Positions 44,016 to 52,839 of a stretch of DNA of 64,000 bases are shown here, in pieces. Within the stretch, counting starts at the first letter, position 1, and every line of letters begins with the position of its first letter. The notes under the pieces are model-generated. The model worked only from the letters and a program-made list of their open reading frames with translations, ran no database searches and had not been told where the DNA came from. The position numbers were made by a program, and so were the translations under genes. Origin of the DNA: Larkinella arboricola (GTDB taxonomy: Bacteria > Bacteroidota > Bacteroidia > Cytophagales > Spirosomataceae); assembly GCF_003259745.1 (NCBI RefSeq), contig NZ_QLMC01000005.1:558001-622000 (forward strand), written 5' to 3'.

Positions 44016-44528
44016 TTAGGAATTTTCAGAAAGTCCTTGCTGGTAAAGCCGGTAGTTCTCGTCGTCGAAGCAAACAAACTGCACTTCCTGAACCGGTGTG
44101 TCACCTTGTTGCCCAAACTCCTGAACGGTTTTCAGGGCAATGGCGCAGGCTTTGTCTTTTGGGTACCCGTAAACGCCCGTGCTGATGTTGGGAAACGCCA
44201 CTGTGGTCAGTCTGTGCTCCGTGGCAATTTCCAGCACCCGGCGGTAACAGCGGGCCAGCAGTTCCGGTTCGCGGCTGTTGCCACCGCGCCAGACCGGACC
44301 AACGGTATGAATGACGTAGCGGGCGGGCAATCGGTAGCCGTTGGTGAGTTTGGCGTCGCCGGTGGGGCAACCGTTGAGCGTCCGGCATTCGGCCAGCAAG
44401 TCCGGACCGGCTGCCCGGTGAATGGCACCATCGACTCCTCCTCCGCCCAGCAGGCTCGAATTCGCTGCGTTGACAATGGCATCAACCGCACATTTCGTAA
44501 TATCTCCCTGAACAACCGTTCGTTTCAT
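44016..44528 (-). CDS. Macro domain protein (O-acetyl-ADP-ribose deacetylase-like)
   Basis: 170 aa, a single macro domain. It binds ADP-ribose and, in the MacroD/YmdB group, removes acetyl from O-acetyl-ADP-ribose or ADP-ribose from proteins. The binding loops are [20 protein letters not shown] (residues 16-35) and [15 protein letters not shown] (about 119-133). The start at 44526-44528 is chosen because the open frame to 44738 runs into the subtilisin gene. It lies 11 bp downstream of that gene on the same strand. Confidence 0.94.
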   Translation of the reverse strand: MKRTVVQGDITKCAVDAIVNAANSSLLGGGGVDGAIHRAAGPDLLAECRTLNGCPTGDAKLTNGYRLPARYVIHTVGPVWRGGNSREPELLARCYRRVLEIATEHRLTTVAFPNISTGVYGYPKDKACAIALKTVQEFGQQGDTPVQEVQFVCFDDENYRLYQQGLSENS

Positions 44529-44539
44529 GCGTAAGTGCG

Positions 44540-46165
44540 TTAGTATTTCATCAGTTTCACCGTCCGCCGGGCGCTGGGTGCCGAAAGCGTCAGAAAATAC
44601 AGGCCGGGCGAAAGGCTGAGGGCTTGCAGCGAAAAACGGGTTGCCCGGTCGGAGGTGTATTGCTGCCGCCAGACCACCTGACCCGCCGAGTTGGTGACCG
44701 TTGCGTCGATGGTCTGGTTCAACGGGATTTCGTTCCACTGGACCGTGATGCGATCGACGCTGGTGAACGGATTCGGATAAATCAGCAACGAATACGATTC
44801 GGCGGCAATGACCGATGCCCGTTCAAAATCAGGAATTCCATAACCAAGTTCGTTATCGGGTTTGGCCGACTGGCTGCCCGACTGACGCAGACATTCAATC
44901 ACCTGCTGAGCGGTCAGGCGCGGGTTGGCCTGCCAGAACCCCGTTGCCAGGGCCGCCACCAGCGGGGCCGAGTAGGAGGTGCCATTTCCGGTCGTAATCA
45001 GCCCCGTTGACGAGCCCAGAGTGGTGCCAAGTCCGTAGGCAACCAGGTCGGGTTTGATCCGCCCGTCGGCTGTGGGGCCAAACGAGCTGAAAGGCGCTTT
45101 AAAGCCGTCGCGGTCGACGGCGCCGATGGACAGGATCGTAGCCACATCCGCCGGTGCGCTGATGTAGTGCCAGGGATCGTTGCCTTCATTACCGGCTGAA
45201 ACCACCACCAGCATACCGGCTTCGGAAGCCCAGCGGGCGGCCCGGCTGATAAGCGTTGTTTGCCCGTTCAGGTCGTTGTAGGCATGGTTTTGGGTGGGAT
45301 CATCGAAGGAGGTGTAGCCCAGCGACGAGTTGATCACATCGACTCCCGAGCTGTCGGCGTATTCAGCACCAAGCAGCCAGTTCACTTCCTCAACCGGGGT
45401 TTCGCTCGACGCGTCTTCCGTTCGCAGCAGGAGGTAGGACGCTTTGTAGGCAGGCCCGACCAACTGGTCTGGCTGATAACCGGCCATGATCGACAGGACG
45501 TTCTGCCCGTGCGAATCGTCTTCGAACACGCCCGTTTCTTTCTTCACGAAATCATAGGTACCGACCACGCGGTTTTCCTGAAAAAGCTGGCTCAGAAACG
45601 GCACCTGATTGGCGTTGCGGAAACCGGCATCCAGAATGGCCACCAGCATTCCCTCGCCCCGGTAGCCCTGCGCGTGCATTTTATCGACGCCAATCTGGAG
45701 TAACTGATCGCGTGAATTGCCGTATACTTGCGGGTCGTCAACCTGGCCGCGTTTGTCCCGGCGCCGGTTGGCCGTAAACTGCGCAAATCCGACCCGGGCG
45801 CGGCCAATGGAGCGGTTGTTTTCAATACCGGCCACAAACGGCAGGGCGCGGATGGCCGCCAGATTGCCGTCGGTGGACTCGACCAGAACGGCATTGGCCC
45901 AGCGCGAACTAAACCAGATTTTGGCACCCGCCTGCTGAAGCGCCGACACGTAAGCCGGATTGACGGGCAGGTCCTTTTCCTGAACAGAAATGCCCTGTTT
46001 CTCCCGACGCAGGATGGCACGCTGGGAAAGAAATTGCTCCGGTCGGCTGACTGAATACGGCGAGTTGGCTTTGTCTTTCAGCAGGACCAGGTATTTACGA
46101 TTCTGGGCCTGAGTCGAAAAGCCGCCAGCCGTCAGCAGGAGCAGGAAAAGCAGGGTTCGTTTCAT
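44540..46165 (-). CDS. Secreted subtilisin-like serine peptidase (S8) with type IX secretion tail
   Basis: 541 aa. Signal peptide (about 1-20), an inhibitor/propeptide-like region (about 25-115), then the S8 domain with catalytic Asp179 (VAILDAGF), His219 ([10 protein letters not shown]) and Ser397 ([10 protein letters not shown]), and oxyanion Asn326 (SAGNEGND). The C-terminal 80 residues (from [10 protein letters not shown] to [13 protein letters not shown]) match the type IX sorting domain, so the enzyme should be exported to the cell surface or medium. Its first 4 bp overlap the end of the upstream 169-aa membrane protein gene. Confidence 0.94.
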   Translation of the reverse strand: MKRTLLFLLLLTAGGFSTQAQNRKYLVLLKDKANSPYSVSRPEQFLSQRAILRREKQGISVQEKDLPVNPAYVSALQQAGAKIWFSSRWANAVLVESTDGNLAAIRALPFVAGIENNRSIGRARVGFAQFTANRRRDKRGQVDDPQVYGNSRDQLLQIGVDKMHAQGYRGEGMLVAILDAGFRNANQVPFLSQLFQENRVVGTYDFVKKETGVFEDDSHGQNVLSIMAGYQPDQLVGPAYKASYLLLRTEDASSETPVEEVNWLLGAEYADSSGVDVINSSLGYTSFDDPTQNHAYNDLNGQTTLISRAARWASEAGMLVVVSAGNEGNDPWHYISAPADVATILSIGAVDRDGFKAPFSSFGPTADGRIKPDLVAYGLGTTLGSSTGLITTGNGTSYSAPLVAALATGFWQANPRLTAQQVIECLRQSGSQSAKPDNELGYGIPDFERASVIAAESYSLLIYPNPFTSVDRITVQWNEIPLNQTIDATVTNSAGQVVWRQQYTSDRATRFSLQALSLSPGLYFLTLSAPSARRTVKLMKY

Positions 46166-46671
46166 AAAGGATTGGCTTCCAGTGTGCCCGTTAAGTGTTT
46201 AACCTCGTCATAAACGGTTACGCCGAGTAGTTTCCAGTGCATGGTTCCCGATACACCATACGTTATTTTACGGTCTTTCGTTGCTTCAACGGATACCAGG
46301 TGGGGCTCCCAGCCATAGCCGGTTATTGAACCCATTAAATGAGGGGTGGCCGATAGGGCAACGGTTTTACCGGACGTTGAATCGGTGCCGGTTTCCACGG
46401 TTAGTTCAATCCGGTTTACCCAGTTTTTGTCAATGGTGCTGTACCTAATCCGGTGTGAGGCTGGTCGTATGTTGATTTTGGGCGCAAGGCCGATGGTTCT
46501 CGTCGGTTTACTTTCTTTACGGGTTGAATTACCCGAAAACAGCCCTACCACAAAAACAACGGCGGCAAAAAGTCCCATTTTTTCCCGAATCAGCTTGGTG
46601 GCCCGAAAGCAGATCACCAGAAAGAAAATAATGAGACCGATATTCAGCAAGGTCCAGAAGAGGTGTAGCAT
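46162..46671 (-). CDS. Membrane protein of unknown function coupled to the subtilisin
   Basis: 169 aa. Two N-terminal hydrophobic segments (FWTLLNIGLIIFFLVICF, MGLFAAVVFVVGLFSG) precede a soluble beta-rich domain (about 60-169). I do not recognise a family. The stop overlaps the start of the peptidase gene by 4 bp (ATGA), so both proteins are made from the same message. A role in peptidase export or control is possible but unproven. Confidence 0.7.
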   Translation of the reverse strand: MLHLFWTLLNIGLIIFFLVICFRATKLIREKMGLFAAVVFVVGLFSGNSTRKESKPTRTIGLAPKINIRPASHRIRYSTIDKNWVNRIELTVETGTDSTSGKTVALSATPHLMGSITGYGWEPHLVSVEATKDRKITYGVSGTMHWKLLGVTVYDEVKHLTGTLEANPL

Positions 46672-46710
46672 GGGTTTGAATGGAGTGTCTCACCAAATCT
46701 ACGCATCCTT

Positions 46711-47427
46711 TCATAATTTTCCGTATGACCGCAGCCGCATATAATACCGAATGCCGTAATCAATCTGGGCTTTGCCGACGCACGACGGAGTGGACGAACA
46801 AAACTGCAACTGAACCTTTTCCCGGTAAATCAGTCCCACGTTCCGGGCGTAGACTTCCAGGCGTTTGTCCTGATTAACCAGTGTGGAGTCATTTTGTTGG
46901 ATCACCGTAGCCGTTTGGGGAAACGTCTGATTCAGAATGTTAAAGGACTTCCCCGTATGGCGAAGCTGGTAGTTGTCTTCCCCCAGCGTATTGTACGCAT
47001 TGCCGTTCCACTGCAACTGATCCGTCAGCGGAAAAACCAGCTTGAGGTAGACCACGTTATTTTCGGTTCGGAGGAGTTGATCGTCGGAAAGCCGGACGCT
47101 GCTTACCGAGTCGGGTTGCCAGCTTGCCTGCTCATTCGCCCGTCGATAGCGTTCAATGCGGAAGGCGGTACCGTTGGCCGGGTCCGTCTGCGAGTCGGTC
47201 GTTACTTCGCGCAACTGATAGGTCTGGGTTGTCGGCGTTCCGTTTAGCGCAAAGCGTTGTTCCGTTACGTCATAAATACGGTATGAACCGGCTTCCAGCG
47301 GAAAGTAGTCGTACCCGGGAGCCTGCGGTTCGGTATGGGTCTGGCAGGCATGGAGAAAGAATAATGCTGCTACAAGCAACAATGTACAGCAAAATCGAAT
47401 AGTGGAATGGAGTTGAAAAGGCTTCAT
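46711..47427 (-). CDS. Predicted lipoprotein, unknown function
   Basis: 238 aa from the start at 47425-47427. Lipoprotein signal with lipid-anchored Cys (LLLVAALFFLHAC), followed by THTEPQAPGYDYFPLEAGSY, which resembles the opening of Bacteroidota envelope lipoproteins of the YDYFPL type. The rest is a beta-rich domain without known motifs. An open frame extends upstream to 47520 without a signal. It precedes the membrane protein/subtilisin/macro domain genes by 39 bp on the same strand, so a four-gene transcript is possible. Confidence 0.75.
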   Translation of the reverse strand: MKPFQLHSTIRFCCTLLLVAALFFLHACQTHTEPQAPGYDYFPLEAGSYRIYDVTEQRFALNGTPTTQTYQLREVTTDSQTDPANGTAFRIERYRRANEQASWQPDSVSSVRLSDDQLLRTENNVVYLKLVFPLTDQLQWNGNAYNTLGEDNYQLRHTGKSFNILNQTFPQTATVIQQNDSTLVNQDKRLEVYARNVGLIYREKVQLQFCSSTPSCVGKAQIDYGIRYYMRLRSYGKL

Positions 47428-47559
47428 GGACAAAGACGTTAGAAAACGAAAATACACAGTTTGCGCCAGCGTAACAAACCGTGGACCAGAATGGGGTGGC
47501 TCGTAAGACCGTCGCGTCAATAATCTTACCGATGGCAGCTATTCCAGCAACGGGCTAAC

Positions 47560-47593
47560 AGAAAAGCCGTTCCAGACTTGAAACGGCTTTTCT
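47560..47593 (-). terminator. Terminator-like hairpin downstream of mnmA
   Basis: On the minus strand AGAAAAGCCGTT (47582-47593) pairs with the complement of 47560-47571, a 12-bp stem with a 10-nt loop whose 3' arm supplies the T-rich end. It lies about 28 bp after the mnmA stop. Confidence 0.7.
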
Positions 47594-47620
47594 TATGATT
47601 TATTCAATAAACTCCCGTAA

Positions 47621-48814
47621 TCAGACCATGTGACCGATAGCGGGCATGGAAAACGGCGTCATTTCTTCGCCCTGCTCCGACTGCCGGAAGCTTTTCATGA
47701 TCCAGCCACCGCCGATCACGTCGTCGCCTTCGTAAAAAACGGCGGCCTGTCCGGGGGCAATGGCCGAAACGCCCTGTTCGAACAGAACCTTAATCCGGTC
47801 ATCGGCTTCCTGCGTAATCAGCGCCGGGGTGCCCGGGTCTTTATAACGAACCTTCGTAACGGTTTCCAGCGGTTTTTCGAGCGCGGCATATTTTTGCAGG
47901 TTCAACCGGCTGACAATCATACCGTCGCGGTACAAGTCTTTGTCAACACCCAGCACCACCTCGTTAGCCTCTTTCCGAATGTCGGTAACGAAAACCGGGA
48001 AGCCCAGCGCAATGCCCAGCCCTTTCCGCTGGCCGATGGTATAAAAGGGGTAGCCTTCGTGTTTACCGACTACTTTCCGGGTGCCGGTTTCGGCGTCTTC
48101 CAGAATGAAGTTTCCGCCCGCAACCGACTGCTCCAGCCCCGGAACGCGCCGTTTCAGGAAGCCCCGGTAATCGTTGTCGGGCACAAAGCAGATTTCGTAG
48201 GATTCTGATTTGGTAACCAGTTCGATAAACCCGCGGTCTTTGGCCATTTCGCGGATTTCCGATTTGCGCAGGTGTCCCAGCGGTAATTTGGTCCGGCTCA
48301 GGCTTTCCTGCGAGACCCCCCACAGGACGTAGGATTGGTCTTTGAGGTTGTCGATACCGCGGGAAATCACAAACCGACCGTTGGCGGGGCTTTCATCGGC
48401 AACCTGCCGGATGTTGGCGTAGTGGCCCGTGGCAATGAACTCGCAATCAAGCCGGTCGGCCCGGCGCAGCAGCGCATCCCATTTGATGTGGGTGTTGCAG
48501 AGCACGCAGGGATTCGGGGTACGGCCTTCCAGGTACTCGCCCGTAAAGTGGTCAATCACCGCATCGCCGAACTCGGAGCGGATATCCAGAATATAATGCG
48601 GGAAACCGAGGTTGACGGCGATGTTGCGGGCGTCGTTGATGGAATCGAGGCTGCAACAGCCGGTTTCTTTCTTAGTGCCGCCCGACGAGGCATAATCCCA
48701 CGTTTTCATGGTCATGCCGATTACTTCGTAGCCTTGTTCGTGCAGCATCACTGCCGCCAGGGAAGAGTCGATGCCGCCACTCATGGCGACCAAAATACGT
48801 CCGTGTTTGCTCAT
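47621..48814 (-). CDS. mnmA: tRNA-uridine 2-sulfurtransferase MnmA
   Basis: Thiolates U34 of Lys, Glu and Gln tRNAs in the cytoplasm, using ATP and sulfur relayed to the enzyme. 397 aa, slightly longer than average. The PP-loop is MSGGIDSS (residues 11-18), and the two catalytic cysteines are Cys103 or Cys106 (NPCVLCNTHIKWD) and Cys209 (ESYEICFVPDNDYRG). The PVFVTDIR/LGVDKDLY linker leads to the C-terminal beta domain. It is divergent from the degenerate barrel gene at 49006; 191 bp separate the two. Confidence 0.97.
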   Translation of the reverse strand: MSKHGRILVAMSGGIDSSLAAVMLHEQGYEVIGMTMKTWDYASSGGTKKETGCCSLDSINDARNIAVNLGFPHYILDIRSEFGDAVIDHFTGEYLEGRTPNPCVLCNTHIKWDALLRRADRLDCEFIATGHYANIRQVADESPANGRFVISRGIDNLKDQSYVLWGVSQESLSRTKLPLGHLRKSEIREMAKDRGFIELVTKSESYEICFVPDNDYRGFLKRRVPGLEQSVAGGNFILEDAETGTRKVVGKHEGYPFYTIGQRKGLGIALGFPVFVTDIRKEANEVVLGVDKDLYRDGMIVSRLNLQKYAALEKPLETVTKVRYKDPGTPALITQEADDRIKVLFEQGVSAIAPGQAAVFYEGDDVIGGGWIMKSFRQSEQGEEMTPFSMPAIGHMV

Positions 48815-48935
48815 GGTTTATCTGACAAGGTTCAAAGCCTTGCGATAATTATTGAATAATGAATAATAGACAATGCGTAAGGAAACCGTTACTTTGTAGT
48901 GTAACACCGTTTACATCGGCGATGGTTTCTTGCTG

Positions 48936-48943
48936 CAAAGGTA
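48936..48943 (-). promoter_or_regulatory. -7 promoter element of mnmA
   Basis: On the minus strand TACCTTTG fits TAnnTTTG exactly, with TTTGACA about 15 nt upstream as a possible -33 element (spacing a little short). It predicts a leader of about 115 nt before the mnmA ATG; the leader contains an imperfect inverted repeat (AAACCGTTAC / GTAACACCGTTT). Confidence 0.45.
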
Positions 48944-49005
48944 ACGCAATAAGCTGTCAAATTCAGTATCCATCCGATAATCCATTCATTATTCTGTGGT
49001 TAGTA

Positions 49006-49632
49006 ATGGCTTTAAAAACAATCGTTAAAATTAGTAATGTAACCAACCTGAGCGATGCCCGCTACTGCGCCGGCATGGGCGTCGATCTGCTGGGGTTTTC
49101 GATGGACGAAAGCTCCGAGCAGTACGTAGCCCCCGATACATTCAGGGAAATCCGTTCGTGGGTAACGGGGCTGCACATCGTTGGGGAAACATCCTCCATC
49201 GACCCGCTGGAAATTGAGCGGCTGCTGGAATTGTACCAGCCGGACGTCCTGCAAATCGAAGAACCCGCCCTGCTGCCTTACCTGTCCACTTTCGACAGCC
49301 GCCTGATTCTGAAAGCCGACCTGGCCCTGCTCACCCTCGATCAGTTGGAAGCCTACTTTTCGGCCATTCAAACCGATCAGGTCGATTATTTCCTGCTCGA
49401 AAGCAAAGCCAATAGTCACCTGGACGACGACCTGAAAGCTGTTCTGCACCGGCTTGCGGCCCAATACCCCATTCTGCTCGGAACCGGCTTTACACCCGAA
49501 TCCATCCACGACCTGCTGGCCGAGCTTCCCGTTCAGGGTATTGCGCTCACCGGCGGGGACGAAGACCGCCCTGGTTCACGCGATTTTGGCGAACTGATGG
49601 ACATTCTGGAAACGCTGGAAATCGACGACTGA
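49006..49632 (+). CDS. Phosphoribosylanthranilate isomerase (TrpF)-like barrel with altered active site
   Basis: 208 aa from the ATG at 49006. The first strand MALKTIVKISNVTNLSDARY and GMGVDLLGFSMDES follow the TrpF opening KICG(I/V)TN...ADALGF. The catalytic Cys is Ser10 here (KISN), and the catalytic Asp (normally LLDS) is Glu132 (YFLLESK). The strand-7/8 phosphate-binding parts (ILLGTGFTPESIHDLL, GIALTGGDEDRPGSRDF) look intact. Genuine Amadori isomerase activity is doubtful; a related binding or isomerase role is possible. It is not in a trp operon, and it is divergent from mnmA. Confidence 0.75.
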   Translation: MALKTIVKISNVTNLSDARYCAGMGVDLLGFSMDESSEQYVAPDTFREIRSWVTGLHIVGETSSIDPLEIERLLELYQPDVLQIEEPALLPYLSTFDSRLILKADLALLTLDQLEAYFSAIQTDQVDYFLLESKANSHLDDDLKAVLHRLAAQYPILLGTGFTPESIHDLLAELPVQGIALTGGDEDRPGSRDFGELMDILETLEIDD

Positions 49633-49775
49633 ATTATTAGGTTAAACCCGGTAGTATGTATTACCTATTATCCGGTTTAGCGTACTTCCATCCGTACCCG
49701 CGTCCATTCTTCCCTTCTTTCTTTTAAGCTACCCAAAACGGCTCTAGGTTTACATCGTGTTCAACAAATACGATC

Positions 49776-50300
49776 ATGACCAAACGCTTAGAACGTTATC
49801 GCGACGAGGCCATGCTGGGCGGAGTAGCCGCCGGTATGGCCCATTATTTCAATATTGACCGGACGCTGATCCGGGTCCTGTTTGTAGCCGGTTTTTTCCT
49901 GCCGCACGTTCCCTCCCTGATAATTTATGCTATCTTGTGGATTGTGCTACCGGAACGGGTTTCCGGCTTTTATACTGCTTATCAGTCTGATCCTTCAACT
50001 AATGTGTACACAACTATGAATACGAATGAACGCAATGGTAACGTCGTCGGGGGAGCCATTCTGGTAGGAATCGGTTTTCTCTTTCTGCTCGACCGCTGGT
50101 TTGACATCAATTTTGGCGATATGTGGCCGCTGATCCTGATCGGTATCGGTGCGTGGCTGATCGTTAAAGACCGGAACCGCAACAACGATAACGACGTACC
50201 CCCTCCACCAAACCGCTACACGAGCGGCACCGATCCGTACAATCCGGGTCCCAGCACGACAGATCCGTATTCGACCAATCCACCCCAACAACCCCTCTAA
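49776..50300 (+). CDS. PspC-domain membrane protein with C-terminal LiaF-like helices
   Basis: 174 aa. The N-terminal PspC domain (about 1-60; MLGGVAAGMAHYFNID, ending ILWIVLPERV) is followed by two membrane helices typical of LiaI-LiaF-like domains (GNVVGGAILVGIGFLFLLDR, MWPLILIGIGAWLIV) and a disordered Pro/Ser/Thr-rich tail. Such proteins take part in envelope-stress responses. The next gene, 6 bp downstream, also has LiaF-like helices. Confidence 0.88.
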   Translation: MTKRLERYRDEAMLGGVAAGMAHYFNIDRTLIRVLFVAGFFLPHVPSLIIYAILWIVLPERVSGFYTAYQSDPSTNVYTTMNTNERNGNVVGGAILVGIGFLFLLDRWFDINFGDMWPLILIGIGAWLIVKDRNRNNDNDVPPPPNRYTSGTDPYNPGPSTTDPYSTNPPQQPL

Positions 50301-50306
50301 CCACTC

Positions 50307-51311
50307 ATGAACCGAACAGGCTTATTCTGGGGAATTGCGCTGATCACGCTGGGCGTGGTATTTCTGGGCCATAATTACGGCTGGTTCTATATCGACTGGG
50401 GCTTCTTTTCCAACTTCTGGCCGGTGCTGATTATTCTGGCGGGTCTGAATCTGATCTTCGCGCGCCGTAATCCTGGCGCGGCCGTAGTGACCACCGTCCT
50501 GCTGGGGGTGTCGGTACCGCTGGCGATTGTGGGGGCCTTCCACGGGAATCGTTGGGATAACGATCGGGATAGTTACCATTATAATTACCACGATGAGGAG
50601 GACAATGAAGACTCGGACGAAGCCCGGGAGCGCGATGAGGAAAACCGTGACCGTAATGGAGAAAACGACCGGCCAAAGGTGCAGACCAGCCACATTGCCG
50701 AGCCAATGGACCCCACCATCACCCAGGCCAGCCTGAAGTTTGAAAGCGGGGCCGGACGGTTTTACATCGGTTCGTTGTCGGATAGTCTGGTGGAAGCCGA
50801 TACCCGCATGAGTGTCAGTAAGTACAGCATGTCGGTGAGCCGTAACGCTGAAAGCAATTCGGCGGATGTTCATGTGAAGCTGGACGACGATAGTTTTAAC
50901 CTGAAATCCGGTGAGCTGGTCAATCAGGTAGATTTGCGGCTGAATCAGAAGCCGTCGTGGTCGTTTGAATTCGGCATTGGTGCCGGACAGGCTAACTTTG
51001 ATCTGAGCGCCTACACCGTCCGGTCGGTAAAGCTGGAAGCCGGTGCCGCCGATCTGGACCTGAAACTGGGTGAGCGGGCTCCGCTTTCCGATGTAAAGAT
51101 TGAGTCAGGGGTAGCCTCGGTGACCATTAAAATTCCAAAAACGGCTGGTTGCCAGGTCGAAACCAAAGGCGCCCTGAATATTAAAAAACTGGACGGTTTT
51201 GTTGAAATCGGTGGGGGCGTTTACCAGACACCTGGATATGCAGCCAGCCCGAAAAAGATCAACATCGCCTACGAAGGCGGAGTATCCCGCTTTGCGATAG
51301 AACGGTATTAG
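50307..51311 (+). CDS. LiaF-like membrane protein with toastrack-type beta domain
   Basis: 334 aa. Three N-terminal hydrophobic stretches (GLFWGIALITLGVVFLG, SNFWPVLIILAGLNLIF, VVTTVLLGVSVPLAIVG), then a charged linker of about 60 residues rich in Asp, Glu and Arg (YHYNYHDEEDNEDSDEARER), then a C-terminal repetitive beta domain (about 150-334; LKFESGAGRFYIGSLSDSLV) of the toastrack kind. It probably senses or transduces envelope stress together with the PspC protein (inference). A strong terminator follows. Confidence 0.85.
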   Translation: MNRTGLFWGIALITLGVVFLGHNYGWFYIDWGFFSNFWPVLIILAGLNLIFARRNPGAAVVTTVLLGVSVPLAIVGAFHGNRWDNDRDSYHYNYHDEEDNEDSDEARERDEENRDRNGENDRPKVQTSHIAEPMDPTITQASLKFESGAGRFYIGSLSDSLVEADTRMSVSKYSMSVSRNAESNSADVHVKLDDDSFNLKSGELVNQVDLRLNQKPSWSFEFGIGAGQANFDLSAYTVRSVKLEAGAADLDLKLGERAPLSDVKIESGVASVTIKIPKTAGCQVETKGALNIKKLDGFVEIGGGVYQTPGYAASPKKINIAYEGGVSRFAIERY

Positions 51312-51325
51312 GATAAGAAATAGGT

Positions 51326-51363
51326 AAAAAAGGCCGCCGGACCCTCCTGGCGGCCTTTTTTTA
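51326..51363 (+). terminator. Rho-independent terminator after the PspC/LiaF-like operon
   Basis: AGGCCGCC (51331-51338) pairs with GGCGGCCT (51349-51356), preceded by A6 and followed by T7, so it could work in both directions. Confidence 0.85.
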
Positions 51364-51520
51364 TGAAATAAAGAACCATCCTGACCGATTTGCCATTTAA
51401 CCGGTATTTCGACCGTAGAAGTACTATGTATAGCAAGGTACCTTGCGGATTTTTACTTTTAAATCGTATAACGGCTGTTTTGGCAGGCCGCTCACAACGA
51501 ACGCACAAACAACGAATACG

Positions 51521-51916
51521 ATGAAAAAACTAGTTGCCTCCGCTTTCCTCACCTTACTTTTAGGGATGATTTCCGTTTGTTTTGCTGATAATAGCCAGGA
51601 CGCCCCTGAAGCGAAATCTTCCTTTCGTTTAGCGGTTTATCCGGCTGCTAACAACATGAAGATCAGTGTGAATATTAAGAAAGCTAAAAACAGTAAAGTC
51701 AACATCCGGCTGCTGAATCAGATGGGGGAGACGCTGACGGTTCTGAACCTGGGCCGAGACAATGAATCATCGACCATTCGGTTTGACCTCAATCATCTGG
51801 AAGACGGTATATACCGGATTGAAGTATCGGACGGTAGTAAGACCGAAATAAAAACGGTATTCCTGCAAACCCGCCCGCCCCTGACTACCGCTTATCGGTC
51901 TGTTTGTCTAAACTAA
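51521..51916 (+). CDS. Small secreted protein with T9SS-like beta-sandwich
   Basis: 131 aa from the ATG at 51521, with a signal peptide (MKKLVASAFLTLLLGMISVC). The mature domain (VNIRLLNQMGETLTVLNLG, DLNHLEDGIYRIEVSDGSKT) has the strand pattern of the type IX C-terminal sorting domain or DUF3244-like beta-sandwich. It is a free-standing small domain rather than a tail of a larger enzyme. Function unknown. Confidence 0.75.
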   Translation: MKKLVASAFLTLLLGMISVCFADNSQDAPEAKSSFRLAVYPAANNMKISVNIKKAKNSKVNIRLLNQMGETLTVLNLGRDNESSTIRFDLNHLEDGIYRIEVSDGSKTEIKTVFLQTRPPLTTAYRSVCLN

Positions 51917-52064
51917 AGACGGCGAATCGTCACAATTTCAGAGAATAAGACGGTTTTTCCGGATAATTGAAAAATAGTTCAGAAAAAACGGTGATTTCTG
52001 GTGCTCACTGGTCTCTATAACTGTGAAGGCTTTTGCCTCTCATCATAGGTTGGTTGAGCACAGG

Positions 52065-52093
52065 CTCCGGCGTTTGCCGGAGTTTTGTGTTTT
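52065..52093 (+). terminator. Rho-independent terminator
   Basis: CTCCGGC (52065-52071) pairs with GCCGGAG (52076-52082) across a 4-nt loop, followed by TTTTGTGTTTT. It lies about 150 bp past the small secreted protein gene; the intervening AT-rich stretch shows no gene. Confidence 0.7.
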
Positions 52094-52117
52094 CAGATGG
52101 TATGCGCTAACCGGCAA

Positions 52118-52175
52118 CAGGCCCGATCTGGACAGAAATCCTTCCAGAAACGGTGCTGTTTGCCAGATCGGCCTG
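52118..52175. repeat. Inverted repeat in the gap before the 130-aa gene
   Basis: CAGGCCCGATCTGG (52118-52131) pairs with CCAGATCGGCCTG (52163-52175), with one extra C in the left arm and a loop of about 31 nt. No T tract follows. Its role is unclear; it could be a remnant of a mobile or repeated element. Confidence 0.45.
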
Positions 52176-52219
52176 CTTCAACAGGGGCAAAACTGTAAGG
52201 CAGGCCGTCAGTAATCCGG

Positions 52220-52612
52220 CTAAACGGGAAGAACGAATGGCGATGCTGGAGAGATGGTATCAACAGCCCGCCGGAATGAAGCTCTGGAGGCTTTTCTCAG
52301 ATGGCCTTGCTTTTCTCCAATCAGAACCTTCACTAAAGGAACAAGCTGACCGTTGAAATCCGTCACATACTGGACCGGTCTGGATACAATACCGTTCTGA
52401 ATAAGCCAGTTATCCATGCCAGCATTTTCTGAATAATTTTTAATGTACGCGTACCCGTCAGGACAAGGGGCATCCGCCAGATTAATGCTGATCCGGCAGT
52501 AAGGGAGGTTAAGCGATTTTTCCATGAGTTGAATGGTCAGCCTGCCATTCTTGTAATTTCCCAGTTTAACGGTTACGTCGGTGCCTTCGTGGGTGTAAAT
52601 CGCGTTAGTCAT
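52220..52612 (-). CDS. Small protein of unknown function, DUF4313-like core
   Basis: 130 aa from the ATG at 52610-52612 (MTNAIYTHEG). The core (VTVKLGNYKNGRLTIQLMEK, then YCRISINLADAP, YIKNYSENAGMDNWLIQNG) resembles DUF4313-type proteins often carried on plasmids or integrating elements. The C-terminal 35 residues (after LVKVLIGEKQ) lack family resemblance and may be read-through after a frameshift. Upstream DNA is AT-rich, unlike most of the window, hinting at transfer. Low confidence in the family, moderate in the gene. Confidence 0.55.
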   Translation of the reverse strand: MTNAIYTHEGTDVTVKLGNYKNGRLTIQLMEKSLNLPYCRISINLADAPCPDGYAYIKNYSENAGMDNWLIQNGIVSRPVQYVTDFNGQLVPLVKVLIGEKQGHLRKASRASFRRAVDTISPASPFVLPV

Positions 52613-52839
52613 GGATGTTAGCTTTTTGATGGATAAATTTATTTTGTTACCGGGCCGCTGTTCTGACATACGGTATGTAGTGTCAGTCTGATGAGTGGCA
52701 GAAGCACCTAAAACAATTCTTGTGTTGCTTGCGTATGCAATTATAATTATATTTGTTTATAGAAACAATCGTATCGGCTGGATTTGTGGAAATTTTTTCG
52801 CTTGGTCTTTATGGTCTAGCTTACAGAACGTTACGGCGC

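Noticed and set aside
52023-52356. Two short plus-strand frames between the small secreted protein gene and the 130-aa gene
   Set aside because: One begins with GTG and runs through a terminator hairpin; the other overlaps the minus-strand gene antisense. Neither has domain features.
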